NCBI GenBank assembly: GCA_938004375.1
Contig: CALKWH010000377.1
Location: 1-32,537, forward strand
Reading direction: 5' to 3'
DNA from: an uncultured Pseudomonadota bacterium
GTDB lineage: Bacteria; Myxococcota_A; Polyangia; HGW-17
Length of the DNA stretch: 32,537 nt
In this document: positions 6,946 to 18,227 of the stretch, piece by piece
Layout: every line of letters starts with the position of its first letter
Numbering within the stretch: position 1 is the stretch's first letter
Position numbers and translations under genes: made by a program
The notes under the pieces: generated by a model
Told to the model about the DNA's origin: nothing
Databases searched by the model: none
Seen by the model: only the letters and a program-made list of their open reading frames with translations

Positions 6946-8463
6946 ATGCAACTGAGATCCGACGAAATCTCCTCGATCATCCTCCAGGAAATCAACCGCT
7001 TCGAGCACCGCGTGGAGGTCAGCGAGGTCGGCACCGTGCTCACCGTGGGCGACGGCATCGCCCGTGTCTACGGCCTCGAGAACGTCATGGCCGGCGAGCT
7101 CGTGGACTTCGGCCACGACCTGTACGGCATGGCGCTGAACCTCGAGGAGGGCTCGGTGGGCTGCGCGCTTTTGGGCTCCTCGGCCCACCTCAAGGAGGGC
7201 GACATGGTGCGGCGCACCGGCGACATCGTCAAGCTCCCGGTGGGCGAGGCGCTGCTGGGGCGCGTGATCAACGCGCTGGGCGCCCCCATCGACGGCCAGG
7301 GCGAGATCGCCGCGGCCGCCCACCACCCCATCGAAACCAAGGCCCCCGGCATCGTGGACCGCCAGGGCGTGTGCGAGCCGCTGGAGACGGGCATCCGCGC
7401 CATCGACGCCCTCGTGCCCATCGGCCGCGGCCAGCGCGAGCTGGTCATCGGCGACCGCCAGACCGGCAAGACCAGCCTGCTGATGGACATGATCATCAAC
7501 CAGAAGGGCAAGGGGGTGAAGTGCATCTACGTGGCCGTGGGCCAGAAGCAGAGCACGGTGGCCACGCTGGTGGACCGCCTGCGCTTCCATCACGCCATGG
7601 ACTACACCACCGTGGTGTGCGCGGCGGCCGCCGACGGCGCCCCGCAGCAGTTCCTGGCGCCCTACGCGGGCATGACCCTGGGCGAGTACTTCCGCGACCG
7701 CGGCGAGCACGCCCTGGTGTGCATCGACGACCTGAGCAAGCACGCGGTGGCCTACCGCCAGATCTCCCTGCTGCTGCGCCGCCCGCCGGGCCGCGAGGCC
7801 TACCCCGGGGACGTCTTCTACCTGCACTCCCGCCTCCTCGAGCGCGCGGCCAAGCTCTCGGCCGCCCGCGGCGGCGGCTCGCTCACGGCCATCCCGGTGG
7901 TCGAGACCCAGTCCGGCGACATCTCGGCCTACATCCCGACCAACGTCATCTCCATCACCGACGGGCAGATCTTCCTCGAGGGCGAGTTGTTCCACTCGGG
8001 GCAGCGCCCCGCGATCAACGTCGCGCTCTCGGTGTCCCGTGTGGGCGGCGCCGCCCAGACCAAGGCCATGAAAAAGGTGGCCGCCCCCCTGCGGCTCCAG
8101 CTCGCCCAGTACCGCGAGCTCCAGGCGTTCGCCCAGTTCGGCTCGGACCTCGACCCCGTCAGCCGCGACCAGCTCGCCCGGGGCGAGCGCATGATGATGC
8201 TCATGCGCCAGCCCCTGGGGATCCCGCAGCCCATGGCCCGCCAGGTCGTCATGCTGTTCGCCGGCACCCATGGATATTTCGATCATTGTCCAGTTTCCCA
8301 GATGCCCCGCCTGCTGCAGGAGTTGACCACCCACCTGACCGCCCACGGCCAGACCACCCTGGCGCAGCTCGAGGACACCGGCGCGCTCACCCCCGAGCTC
8401 GAGCAGGAGCTCACCGACCTGCTCGACCGCTTCAAGGCCCACTTCGTGGTGCAGGAGAACTGA
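6946..8463 (+). CDS. atpA: ATP synthase F1 subunit alpha
   Basis: A 505-residue protein, full family length. It has the beta-barrel N-domain, then the P-loop GDRQTGKTS at residues 169-177, then the conserved [33 protein letters not shown] region and the [10 protein letters not shown] arginine-finger segment. It forms the non-catalytic nucleotide-binding sites of the F1 hexamer. The start is supported by a GGGAAG Shine-Dalgarno-like sequence about 8 nt upstream. Codons are nearly all G/C-ending except for a short patch near 8269-8300. Confidence 0.97.
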   Translation: MQLRSDEISSIILQEINRFEHRVEVSEVGTVLTVGDGIARVYGLENVMAGELVDFGHDLYGMALNLEEGSVGCALLGSSAHLKEGDMVRRTGDIVKLPVGEALLGRVINALGAPIDGQGEIAAAAHHPIETKAPGIVDRQGVCEPLETGIRAIDALVPIGRGQRELVIGDRQTGKTSLLMDMIINQKGKGVKCIYVAVGQKQSTVATLVDRLRFHHAMDYTTVVCAAAADGAPQQFLAPYAGMTLGEYFRDRGEHALVCIDDLSKHAVAYRQISLLLRRPPGREAYPGDVFYLHSRLLERAAKLSAARGGGSLTAIPVVETQSGDISAYIPTNVISITDGQIFLEGELFHSGQRPAINVALSVSRVGGAAQTKAMKKVAAPLRLQLAQYRELQAFAQFGSDLDPVSRDQLARGERMMMLMRQPLGIPQPMARQVVMLFAGTHGYFDHCPVSQMPRLLQELTTHLTAHGQTTLAQLEDTGALTPELEQELTDLLDRFKAHFVVQEN

Positions 8464-10767
<2,304 letters not shown>

Positions 10768-10778
10768 CGGATCCGACC

Positions 10779-11228
10779 ATGAAGAAGACCTTCCCTGTTC
10801 GTGTCACCCACCAGCACCAGGGCGTGCTGATGCGCCTGTCCGACGCCCGGCTCGTCGAGTGCCGCGTCGCCGGCGGCGAGGTGGGGATCCTGGCCGGCCA
10901 CATCCCCTGGATGAGCGTGCTGGAGCCCGGCCCTCTGCGCGTGCACACCTTCCGGCGCACCCACGAGCTGCTGGTCCGCGGCGGGCTGATCCGCGTGGGC
11001 GCCGATGGCCGGCTCGCCTGCCTGGTCCAAGACGTATTCGACTCCGACCACATCGACGTGGAGGACGTCCGGGCGCGGGTCGCCTCCCTCGAGGCCCGCC
11101 GGCCATTCCCCCCGGAGTCGGCCCAGGAGCTAGAGTTGGACCTGCGCTGGCACCAGTTGTGTTTGGAAGCCGTGGAAAAACATTTAATCCCCAGACTGGG
11201 AGTGGACCATGAAGAAGAAGAGGAATAA
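10779..11228 (+). CDS. atpC: ATP synthase F1 subunit epsilon
   Basis: A 149-residue protein with the N-terminal beta-sandwich pattern GGEVGILAGHIPWMSVLEPGPLRV, near the family's typical GxxGxLxxH segment, and a C-terminal helical part. It couples and regulates rotation together with gamma. The acidic tail DHEEEEE extends the protein and its DNA overlaps the next gene by 20 nt. Start: ATG at 10779, 11 nt after atpD. Confidence 0.85.
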   Translation: MKKTFPVRVTHQHQGVLMRLSDARLVECRVAGGEVGILAGHIPWMSVLEPGPLRVHTFRRTHELLVRGGLIRVGADGRLACLVQDVFDSDHIDVEDVRARVASLEARRPFPPESAQELELDLRWHQLCLEAVEKHLIPRLGVDHEEEEE

Positions 11229-11412
11229 AAGCGGACGATCCGAGGGTTCCGGCGGGCTGATGATGGGCATGCGCCGGGGCTTCAAGAAGGCCGCCCGCTC
11301 GGTCACCGGCCAGGCCGAGACCAAAAGCAAGAACAAGGCCCTGGACTGGGCCCTCACGGCCGTGACCGTGGCCCTGGCCGCCTACCTCGTGTGGAAGTTT
11401 TTCCTGCAGTAA
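11209..11412 (+). CDS. 67-residue membrane protein at the end of the atp operon
   Basis: A very basic N-terminus (MKKKRNKSGR) and Gly/Met-rich stretch, followed by one C-terminal membrane helix (ALTAVTVALAAYLVWKFF, residues about 49-66). It overlaps the atpC 3' end by 20 nt, so it is very probably cotranscribed and translationally coupled; a GGAG lies about 8 nt upstream. It resembles no ATP synthase subunit that I recognise: too short for subunit c, which has two helices, and unlike AtpI. Unknown tail-anchored-type protein. Confidence 0.65.
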   Translation: MKKKRNKSGRSEGSGGLMMGMRRGFKKAARSVTGQAETKSKNKALDWALTAVTVALAAYLVWKFFLQ

Positions 11413-11420
11413 GGACCCCG

Positions 11421-12257
11421 ATGCGCCTGCTCGCCCTGATCCTGTTCCTGGCGCTCCCGTCCGCGGCGGGCGCGCAACGGACCCCCATGACCGCCCCGGG
11501 GGGCAAAAACCCGACCAAGGCCAAAGAACCGTGGAACAAGACCCCGATGCTGATCAAGGACATCCGCAAGATCGCGGTCCCCACCAAGAACATGGACCGC
11601 GACTGCCTAGCCCGCCTCAAGGCCGCCGGCGTCCCCTACCAGTTGTTCGACAACGTCGCCCACGTGAACACCCCCATCAAGCCGCTGACGACCAAGCTCG
11701 GCGGCGTGGTCTACCGGCGCGCGTGGAACAACCCCGACGCGCCGTGGATCATGGAGTGCAAGACCGTGGAGAACCTGGTGCTCGCCGGCCCGAAGCTGCA
11801 GAAGTGGGGGATCGCGTCGATGTACTGGAACTCGGCCTGGCGCGTGTCCTACGTCAAGGGCAAGAACGTCCTGTCGCGCCACTCCTTCGGCGAGGCCCTG
11901 GACATCACCGCCATCGACGGCTCCTTCGGCTACGCCGCCCTCGTGAACCACTGGCGCGGCCCCGCGAACAAGGCCCGCGCCCTCAGGGGAGTGACCGCCG
12001 CCCTGCGCGACTCGGGGATCTTCAACACGGTGCTCACCCCCGACCACGACGCCTACCACCGCGACCACTTCCACATCGACTCCCCTTCCCGCGGCCACAA
12101 GCTCGCGGTCAAGTATGACCTCAAGTCCCTCGAGGCCCCCGACAAGGCCCCCACGACCCCGGACATGAAGCCGGCCGACGCGCGCCGCGATCACGAGTTG
12201 CAGGGTCCGCCCCCCCGGGCCTGGGAACCCCCCCGCTCCCGCCCCCGGCATTATTGA
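11421..12257 (+). CDS. extensin-C / M15-like exported peptidase
   Basis: A 278-residue protein with a signal peptide (MRLLALILFLALPSAAGAQ). The domain matches the bacterial extensin-like C-terminal family, which shares its metal site with M15 D-Ala-D-Ala peptidases: SRHSFGEALD (His154, Asp161) and DHFHID (His216/His218). Cys62 and Cys113 may form a disulfide. The likely role is cleavage or modification of peptidoglycan in the periplasm. The tail is Pro/Arg-rich. It follows the small membrane protein after 8 nt and ends the operon just before the hairpin at 12259-12295. Confidence 0.8.
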   Translation: MRLLALILFLALPSAAGAQRTPMTAPGGKNPTKAKEPWNKTPMLIKDIRKIAVPTKNMDRDCLARLKAAGVPYQLFDNVAHVNTPIKPLTTKLGGVVYRRAWNNPDAPWIMECKTVENLVLAGPKLQKWGIASMYWNSAWRVSYVKGKNVLSRHSFGEALDITAIDGSFGYAALVNHWRGPANKARALRGVTAALRDSGIFNTVLTPDHDAYHRDHFHIDSPSRGHKLAVKYDLKSLEAPDKAPTTPDMKPADARRDHELQGPPPRAWEPPRSRPRHY

Positions 12258-12258
12258 C

Positions 12259-12295
12259 AGCGCCGGTCAAGTCCGTTGAGCTCTTGACCGGCGCT
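12259..12295. terminator. bidirectional hairpin between convergent genes
   Basis: A 13-bp perfect stem, AGCGCCGGTCAAG (12259-12271) with CTTGACCGGCGCT (12283-12295), and an 11-nt loop. It lies immediately after the + strand stop at 12257 and just before the minus-strand stop at 12298. No U-run follows, so it is either a non-canonical terminator or a transcript-stabilising hairpin. Confidence 0.75.
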
Positions 12296-12297
12296 CT

Positions 12298-13332
12298 CTA
12301 GAACGTGACGCCGAGGGAGAGACCGCAGGCGTGGGGACCGCAGGTGGGCAGCACGGACACGCCGCCGGTCGCGGGAGCCGGGGTCCGGCGGGCGGCCGGG
12401 CGCTGGAACAGCACGATCCCGACGGTGGTGGCGAGGCCGGAGACCAGCGCGGCGCCGAGCAGGACGTCGGTCCAGGCGCGGTAGCGCTCGCCGCGGTCCT
12501 TGACGGCCGTGTCGCCGGTGTCCTCGAACTGGGACTCGAGATCCAGGGTGCGCAGCCCGGTCAGGATGGCCGAAACGGTGAACACCGAGGTGGCGGCGAG
12601 GCCGGTCCAGAACCACCACTGGCCGGTCAGATCGGGCGGCGGCGGCGCGGCTCCGGCGGGCGGGAGCAAGGTCCCCGGGGCCTCGGGAGGGATCGCTGCC
12701 CCTGCCACCGGGACCGGCTTGCGGTGCACGTCCTCAAGGGTGAAGCGCAAAAGCGTCATGCCCGGCACGCCCACGTCCACGAGCTGGGAGAAGTCCTTGT
12801 AGCCGGGCTTGCGCAGCACGATCAGGTGCGGGGTCGTGTCCAGTTCGAGCATCAGCGGAGTGACGCCGGCCGGGGTCCCGGTGAAGGAGTCCACGTAGAC
12901 CTCGGCGCCCACGGGCTCGGACACCACGGCCACCTTGCGCTTGCCGGGGGGCACCTTGGTGTGGGCCTCCTGGAGCTTCTGCACGTCCTGCAGCTTGCGC
13001 GCGCACTCGGCGATGTGGGTCTGCACGTGGGGGATCAGCGGGCTCGTCTGGTTCTTCGAGATGAACAGTTCGTAGTAGAGGATCGCCTTCTGCCAGTGCT
13101 CCATGCGATGGAGGCATTGTGCAATATTATAATAGATCGCCGGATCGTAGGACTCCTCGAAGGCCTTCTGGTACTCGATCAGGGCCTTGTCGAAGACGCC
13201 CTCGCGGAAGTACTGGTCCGCGACGATGAGCGGTCCCGGGACCTTGACCACCCCGGGACGGACCTGCGCGGGGGCGGCGCCGGGCACGAGGGTCCAACCG
13301 AGCAGGGACAGGACGAGGACGAGCCGTTTCAT
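12298..13332 (-). CDS. exported TPR/PEGA-domain protein
   Basis: A 344-residue protein. A signal peptide (MKRLVLVLSLLGWTLVPGAAPAQ) precedes a TPR-like region (ADQYFREGVFDKALIEYQKAFEESYDPAIYYNIAQCLHRM...). Then comes a PEGA domain (VAVVSEPVGAEVYVDSFTGTPAGVTPL...HLIVLRKPGY), a Pro-rich stretch, and two C-terminal membrane segments (WFWTGLAATSVFTVSAIL and LLGAALVSGLATTVGIVLF). This architecture is frequent in Myxococcota periplasmic or inner-membrane proteins of unknown role. The start is set by a GGAGG Shine-Dalgarno sequence before the ATG at 13330-13332. It lies 60 bp downstream of fhs. Confidence 0.82.
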   Translation of the reverse strand: MKRLVLVLSLLGWTLVPGAAPAQVRPGVVKVPGPLIVADQYFREGVFDKALIEYQKAFEESYDPAIYYNIAQCLHRMEHWQKAILYYELFISKNQTSPLIPHVQTHIAECARKLQDVQKLQEAHTKVPPGKRKVAVVSEPVGAEVYVDSFTGTPAGVTPLMLELDTTPHLIVLRKPGYKDFSQLVDVGVPGMTLLRFTLEDVHRKPVPVAGAAIPPEAPGTLLPPAGAAPPPPDLTGQWWFWTGLAATSVFTVSAILTGLRTLDLESQFEDTGDTAVKDRGERYRAWTDVLLGAALVSGLATTVGIVLFQRPAARRTPAPATGGVSVLPTCGPHACGLSLGVTF

Positions 13333-13379
13333 GGAAACCTCCGGTGGCCCATCGTACCCCGAACCGGCCAAATGGCAAG

Positions 13380-13396
13380 CTGACCGTGTCGGTCAG
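13380..13396 (-). terminator. hairpin at the end of fhs
   Basis: CTGACCG (13380-13386), loop TGT, CGGTCAG (13390-13396), overlapping the fhs stop codon at 13393-13395. A 7-bp stem with no U-run, so it is a weak terminator or attenuator between fhs and the TPR/PEGA gene. Confidence 0.35.
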
Positions 13397-15066
13397 AACA
13401 GCCCGGTGACCTCGCCGTCGTCGTCGATGTCCATGTTCTCGGCGGCGGGTACCTTGGGCAGGCCCGGCATGCGCATGATCTCGCCCGTGATGGGGATGAC
13501 GAAGCCCGCGCCGGCGGCCACCAGCACCTCGCGCACGGTGGCCACGAAGTCCTTGGGACGCCCCAGCAGAGCGGGGTTGTCCGAGAGCGAGTTCTGGGTC
13601 TTGGCGATGCAGATCGGCAATTGCCCGTAGCCGCTCTTGACGATGCGCTTCAGGTCGGCCTTCGCCTGGGGGGTGTAGTCCACGGCCTCGGCGCCGTAGA
13701 TCTCCTTGGAGACGGTGGCGATCTTCTGCTCGAGGGGCCAGTCCAGTTCGTACAGCGGCCGGTACTGGCCGGTGAAAGCGGTGGCCGTCTTCACGACCAG
13801 CTCGCCGAGCTCCAGCGCGCCGGCGCCGCCCTGCCCCCACACGTCGGCCCGGGCGCAGGCCACGCCCTGGGCGCGGCAGAAGTCCTCGACCACCCGCAGC
13901 TCGTCGTCCGCGTCCTGGGCGAACACGTTGAGGGCGATGACGCAGGGCACCTGGAATTTTTTAATATTTTCAATATGTTTCGCCAGGTTGGGGAGGCCCC
14001 GCTCCACGGCGGCGGGATCCACGGTCTTCAGGTCGGTCTTCTTCAGGCCGCCGTGCATCTTCAGCGCGCGCACCGTGGCCACGAGCACCACGGTCCGGGG
14101 CGAGAAGCCCGCCGAGCGCGACACGATGTCGAAGTACTTCTCGGCCCCCAGGTCGAAGCCGAAGCCCGCCTCGGTGACCACCCAGTCCGCCGAACGCAGG
14201 GCCAGCCGCGTGGCCATGACGGAGTTGGTGCCCTGCGCGATGTTGGCGAACGGGCCGCCGTGGATGAACGCCGGCACCCCCTCGATGCTCTGCACGAGGT
14301 TGGGCTTGAACGCCTCCTTGAGCAGCACCGACATGGCGCCCGAAGCCTTCAGCCCCTTGGCGGTGACCGGCGACTGATCGTAGTCGAAGCCCACCAGGAT
14401 GTTGTCGAGCCGCCGCTTGAGGTCGCCGAAGCTCTCGGTCAGGCACAGGATGGCCATGACCTCGGAGGCCGCCGAGATGTCGAAGCCGCCCTCCCGGGGG
14501 GTGCCCATGGCCCGGCCGCCCAGGCCCACGACGATCTTGCGCAGGCTGCGGTCGTTCATGTCCATCACGCGGCGCCAGTACACCATGCGCGGGTCGAGGC
14601 GCAGGGCGTTCTCGTGGTGCAGGTGGTTGTCGAGCATGGCCGAGAGCAGGTTGTTCGCCGCCGTCACCGCGTGGATGTCGCCGGTGAAGTGGAGGTTGAT
14701 GTCCTCCATGGGCAGCACCTGGGACCAGCCGCCGCCGGTGGCGCCGCCCTTGACGCCCATGACCGGCCCCAGGGAGGGCTCGCGCAGGGCCAGCGCGGTG
14801 ACGTGCCCCAGGCGCTGCAGACCCTGGGCCAGGCCGATGGACACGGTGGTCTTCCCCTCCCCTGCGGGGGTGGGCGTGATCGCCGAGACCAGGATCAGGT
14901 TCCCCTTGTCCCGGCAACCGCCGGCCTGGCGGCACGTGCGGGCGCTGATCTTGGCCTTCCAGGGGCCGTACAACTCCAGATCCTCGGGCAGAAAGCCGAG
15001 CTTGGCGGCGATCTCGGCGATGGGCTTCAGGTGCACCTTGCGGGCGATCTCGAGGTCGGTGGGCAT
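13393..15066 (-). CDS. fhs: formate--tetrahydrofolate ligase
   Basis: A 557-residue protein, full length. It catalyses ATP-dependent formation of 10-formyl-THF from formate and THF in one-carbon metabolism. The P-loop TPAGEGKTT is at residues 66-74. The family signatures REPSLGPVMGVKGGATGGG and PAFIHGGPFANIAQGTNS are intact. An AGGAGA Shine-Dalgarno sequence lies about 6 nt before the ATG at 15064-15066. It follows the lipoprotein gene by 31 bp on the same strand. A short AT-rich codon run (13949-13982, KHIENIKKF) stands out from the otherwise G/C-ending codons. Confidence 0.96.
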   Translation of the reverse strand: MPTDLEIARKVHLKPIAEIAAKLGFLPEDLELYGPWKAKISARTCRQAGGCRDKGNLILVSAITPTPAGEGKTTVSIGLAQGLQRLGHVTALALREPSLGPVMGVKGGATGGGWSQVLPMEDINLHFTGDIHAVTAANNLLSAMLDNHLHHENALRLDPRMVYWRRVMDMNDRSLRKIVVGLGGRAMGTPREGGFDISAASEVMAILCLTESFGDLKRRLDNILVGFDYDQSPVTAKGLKASGAMSVLLKEAFKPNLVQSIEGVPAFIHGGPFANIAQGTNSVMATRLALRSADWVVTEAGFGFDLGAEKYFDIVSRSAGFSPRTVVLVATVRALKMHGGLKKTDLKTVDPAAVERGLPNLAKHIENIKKFQVPCVIALNVFAQDADDELRVVEDFCRAQGVACARADVWGQGGAGALELGELVVKTATAFTGQYRPLYELDWPLEQKIATVSKEIYGAEAVDYTPQAKADLKRIVKSGYGQLPICIAKTQNSLSDNPALLGRPKDFVATVREVLVAAGAGFVIPITGEIMRMPGLPKVPAAENMDIDDDGEVTGLF

Positions 15067-15097
15067 GTCAGTCTCCTTCCGTGGACGCCGCGCGAGC

Positions 15098-16150
15098 TCA
15101 CTCGGGCAGCGCGGTGAGCGCCTCGCGCAGGCGCTCGAACTCGATCGGCGGGTTCCCGGCCAGTTGCAGCCGGGTCCAGGCGGCCCATGCCTCCTCCCGA
15201 TCGAGGTGGCCGGCCGCCAGCATTTTTACCAGAAAATCCACCGGGGAGTCGACCCGTTCGACGTGAAACTCCCGGCCCCGGATCGCGGCCACGGCCACGG
15301 GTGGCTCCGGGGCGACTCCGGGCGGCCCCGGCTGCGCCCGGTCCAAGGTGAGGGCGGCGGCCAGCGGCCTCCAATGCGGACCCATGGGGGCCGCCCATTG
15401 CCACAGGCTGACGCCCGCGGCCTGGGTAGTGGCGATCCGCCCCGGCTCGGCGTCCACCAGCGAGACCGGGCCCAGACAGGCAAACAGCGCCGTCCACAGG
15501 TCGGCGCGGCCGCCGGGGAATCGGGCGAACACGAAGTGCCGCCCCTGGGGGACGAACACCGTCAAAGGCGCCCACACCGGACTCGTGGCCAGCTGGATCG
15601 ACGGCTTGCGGATCGGCGGCAGCGGGGCGGTGGCCGGCGTCCAGGGCACCGCGAACCACGTGCCCGCGTCGGCGTGATCCTGGCACCGGAAGGTCCGCGG
15701 GACCCGCGGGGCCGGCCTGACCGGCCGCCACACGGCGGTGGTCCCCGGGACGGGCGCCTGGGGGAAGAGCAGCCGCTCCAGGGTGATCGTGGTGTCGGCC
15801 GTCAGCGTCACGCGGTGCGGTCGCTCGCCGGCCTGCACCCACACCGTCAGTCGCCCCGGGGTCGCCCGGCGCCGCTCTTCCGGGGAGAAACGGAAGGGGC
15901 TCAGGGACGGGTGTCGCGCCGCGAAGTCGCGCACGTCGATCAGAAAATTGTGCGGGCGGCGCTCGCCGGCGAGGACCGAGCCGCGGACGGCGCCCACCGG
16001 CACGCGACACGGCATCTCGGGACAGACCGCGAACACCATGCGGGGCACGGTCACGGTCTCGCGTTTCTCGCAAGAGAAGGCGGAGATCATCAAAAGAAAC
16101 GGAAGGAGCTTGACCGGGGTCAAGGCAGGGCTGTCAGATCTTCGTCGCAT
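15098..16150 (-). CDS. uncharacterised lipoprotein
   Basis: A 350-residue protein. The ATG at 16148-16150 overlaps the 3' end of the ClC gene by 17 nt. The N-terminus MRRRSDSPALTPVKLLPFLLMISAFSC looks like a lipoprotein signal with Cys27, though the lipobox is atypical. The mature protein is Pro/Arg-rich with several beta-like segments and an acidic Leu-rich C-terminal region (DREEAWAAWTRLQLAGNPPIEFERLREALTALPE). No domain is recognised. Location between the ClC gene and fhs on the same strand suggests cotranscription but gives no clear function. Confidence 0.6.
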   Translation of the reverse strand: MRRRSDSPALTPVKLLPFLLMISAFSCEKRETVTVPRMVFAVCPEMPCRVPVGAVRGSVLAGERRPHNFLIDVRDFAARHPSLSPFRFSPEERRRATPGRLTVWVQAGERPHRVTLTADTTITLERLLFPQAPVPGTTAVWRPVRPAPRVPRTFRCQDHADAGTWFAVPWTPATAPLPPIRKPSIQLATSPVWAPLTVFVPQGRHFVFARFPGGRADLWTALFACLGPVSLVDAEPGRIATTQAAGVSLWQWAAPMGPHWRPLAAALTLDRAQPGPPGVAPEPPVAVAAIRGREFHVERVDSPVDFLVKMLAAGHLDREEAWAAWTRLQLAGNPPIEFERLREALTALPE

Positions 16151-18179
16151 TGCGGATGTTCTCCCGCTCCCCGAGCACCAGCAGGAAGTCGCCGGGTTCC
16201 AGGGTGTCCGAGGGCGTGGGCGCCCACCGTTTCCACGCGCCGCGCCCCTCGCCGCCCGGGAGCCGGCGGCGCAGCATGACCACCTGGATGTGGAACCGGC
16301 GGCGAATGTCCAACTCGGGGAGCGTCTTGCCGTACGCGTGGGGCGGCACCTCGAGCTCGACCAGGACGTGCCCGTCCCCCAGGTCAATCTCGCCCAGGCG
16401 CTCCGAGAGCGAGATCGCGTCGACCACGGTGTGCTGCATATCCTGAGAGTCGAGCTCCTCGTGGAACGCGGCGAACACGTCGGCCCGGGAGATCTCGCCG
16501 AGCCGGACGCCCGCGTCATCGACCACCGGGAGCTCCTCCTCCCGGGCGCGGTCCAGCAGTTTGAGGGCCACCGCCAGGTCGTCGTCGGGGCGGGCGGTCT
16601 CCCGCACCGGCTGGGCCAGATCCGCGGCCACCACCAGGCCGTCGAGGGAGTCTCGCTCGGTGAGGGCGAAGGCGAGATCGTTGCCGTGGATGGTCCCCGT
16701 CAGGCGCCCCTCGGCGTCGACCACGAAGCCCCGGTTGCTGCCCTGCTCCAGCAGGCGGGCGATGACCTGGCCCAAGGGCATGTCATGGGGCACCTCGGGG
16801 GCCTCGCGGCGCACGAGCTCGCTCACCTTGCGGCCCCGGAGCGGGTCGGCGTGCCGGTGGCGGTCCAGCTTCACGCCCCGGGCGCTCAGGCTCCAGTGAT
16901 GGATGTCGTCGGGCTGGAGCAAGGCGGAGATCAGCGCGGAGATGACCGTGGCCACCATGAGCGGGAGGATGACCATGGGGTGCCGGGTGATCTCGAAGAT
17001 CATGAGCACGGCCGAGATCGGCGCGTGCATGACGCCGGCGAGCAGCGCGCCCATGCCGACGAGGGCATAGTTGGAGGGGTGGGACACGTCGAAGAAGCGG
17101 GCGGCGACGAGCCCGAAGGCGCTGCCGGCCATGGTGCCGATGAGCAGCGCGGGGGCGAAGATGCCGCCGGAGAAGCCCGACCCCAGGGATATCGAGGTCG
17201 CCACCAGCTTCACGACGGTGATCGCCAGGGTCGCGCCCAGCAGCAGCACGGTCTCGCGACCGATAATCTCGTTGACCTGGTAGTAGCCCACCCCGAAACG
17301 GTGGGGCGTGGTCAGCGCGAGCACGCCCACGGCCAGCCCGCCGATGGCCGGGTACCACCAGGTCTTGACGGGCAACCGCGAGAGGAGCTTCGCCGAGAGC
17401 ATGACCCCGCGGATCTGGGCCACCGCCAGCACGCCGATGACGATCCCCAGGAGCGCGTACAACAGGAGCTCCCACGGGCTGTGCATGGCAAACTCGACGT
17501 GCATGATCGCGGGCGAGTCCCCCAGGAAAATGTGGGAGACCACGGTGGCCACCACGCAGGACACCACGATGGGTCCGAGCTTGGCGGCCTGGAAGTCCCC
17601 CAGGATCACCTCGACCGCGAAGATGGCCCCGGCGAACGGCATGTTGAACGTGGCGGCGATGCCGGCCCCGGCGCCGCAAGCCACCAGCGTGCGCGTCTGC
17701 CGCACCGAGGCTCTGAGCACCCGGGAGAAGAACGATCCGATGGCGCCGCCGATGAAGACGATGGGACCCTCGCGCCCGGCCGAGGCCCCCGCCCCCAGGG
17801 AAATCGCGGTGGTGGCGATCTTCACGAAGGGCGCCCGGCGCCGCATGCGCCCGCCGCGTACGGCGAGGGACTCGATCACCTCGGTGATGCCGCCGCCGCG
17901 CACCTCGGGGGCAAGCCAGCGCAGGATTGGCATGAGGGCGAGTCCGCCGGCCACCGGCAGGAGCAGCAGTCCGTACCAGGGGAGCCCGGAGGCGGCCTTC
18001 TCGCCCCCCGAGACTCCGAAGGGCCAGAAGAACGCCGTCATGGCCCACTCGATGGCGTCGTGGAGCAACAGCCCGGCGAAGCCCGCCGCGAGCCCCACCA
18101 GCACCGAAGCAGCGAGCAGGATCACGGACTCCGAGCGCAGGGTCTTCTGGGGGATCAGGAGGAGCTTGGCGGGTTCCAT
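16134..18179 (-). CDS. ClC-family chloride channel/transporter with CBS and TrkA-C-like domains
   Basis: A 681-residue protein. The membrane part carries the ClC signatures: GGGIT in place of GSGIP, GAGASAGREGP with the gating Glu137, and GSGFSGGIFAPALLIG. The position equivalent to the proton Glu203 of E. coli ClcA is Val191 (AVEVIL), a residue found in channels rather than antiporters; the coupling mode therefore remains open. The cytoplasmic tail contains a CBS pair (about 430-555), then a TrkA-C-like domain ending TLEPGDFLLVLGERENI. An in-frame TTG at 18218 could extend the N-terminus by 13 residues; the ATG at 18177-18179 is preferred because it begins the hydrophobic N-terminal segment. 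Neither start has a clear Shine-Dalgarno sequence. Confidence 0.9.
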   Translation of the reverse strand: MEPAKLLLIPQKTLRSESVILLAASVLVGLAAGFAGLLLHDAIEWAMTAFFWPFGVSGGEKAASGLPWYGLLLLPVAGGLALMPILRWLAPEVRGGGITEVIESLAVRGGRMRRRAPFVKIATTAISLGAGASAGREGPIVFIGGAIGSFFSRVLRASVRQTRTLVACGAGAGIAATFNMPFAGAIFAVEVILGDFQAAKLGPIVVSCVVATVVSHIFLGDSPAIMHVEFAMHSPWELLLYALLGIVIGVLAVAQIRGVMLSAKLLSRLPVKTWWYPAIGGLAVGVLALTTPHRFGVGYYQVNEIIGRETVLLLGATLAITVVKLVATSISLGSGFSGGIFAPALLIGTMAGSAFGLVAARFFDVSHPSNYALVGMGALLAGVMHAPISAVLMIFEITRHPMVILPLMVATVISALISALLQPDDIHHWSLSARGVKLDRHRHADPLRGRKVSELVRREAPEVPHDMPLGQVIARLLEQGSNRGFVVDAEGRLTGTIHGNDLAFALTERDSLDGLVVAADLAQPVRETARPDDDLAVALKLLDRAREEELPVVDDAGVRLGEISRADVFAAFHEELDSQDMQHTVVDAISLSERLGEIDLGDGHVLVELEVPPHAYGKTLPELDIRRRFHIQVVMLRRRLPGGEGRGAWKRWAPTPSDTLEPGDFLLVLGERENIRNATKI

Positions 18180-18227
18180 CGCGACGCCCAGACTAGGGCA
18201 TTTGATCGCCAAAGACAACCGGTTCCG

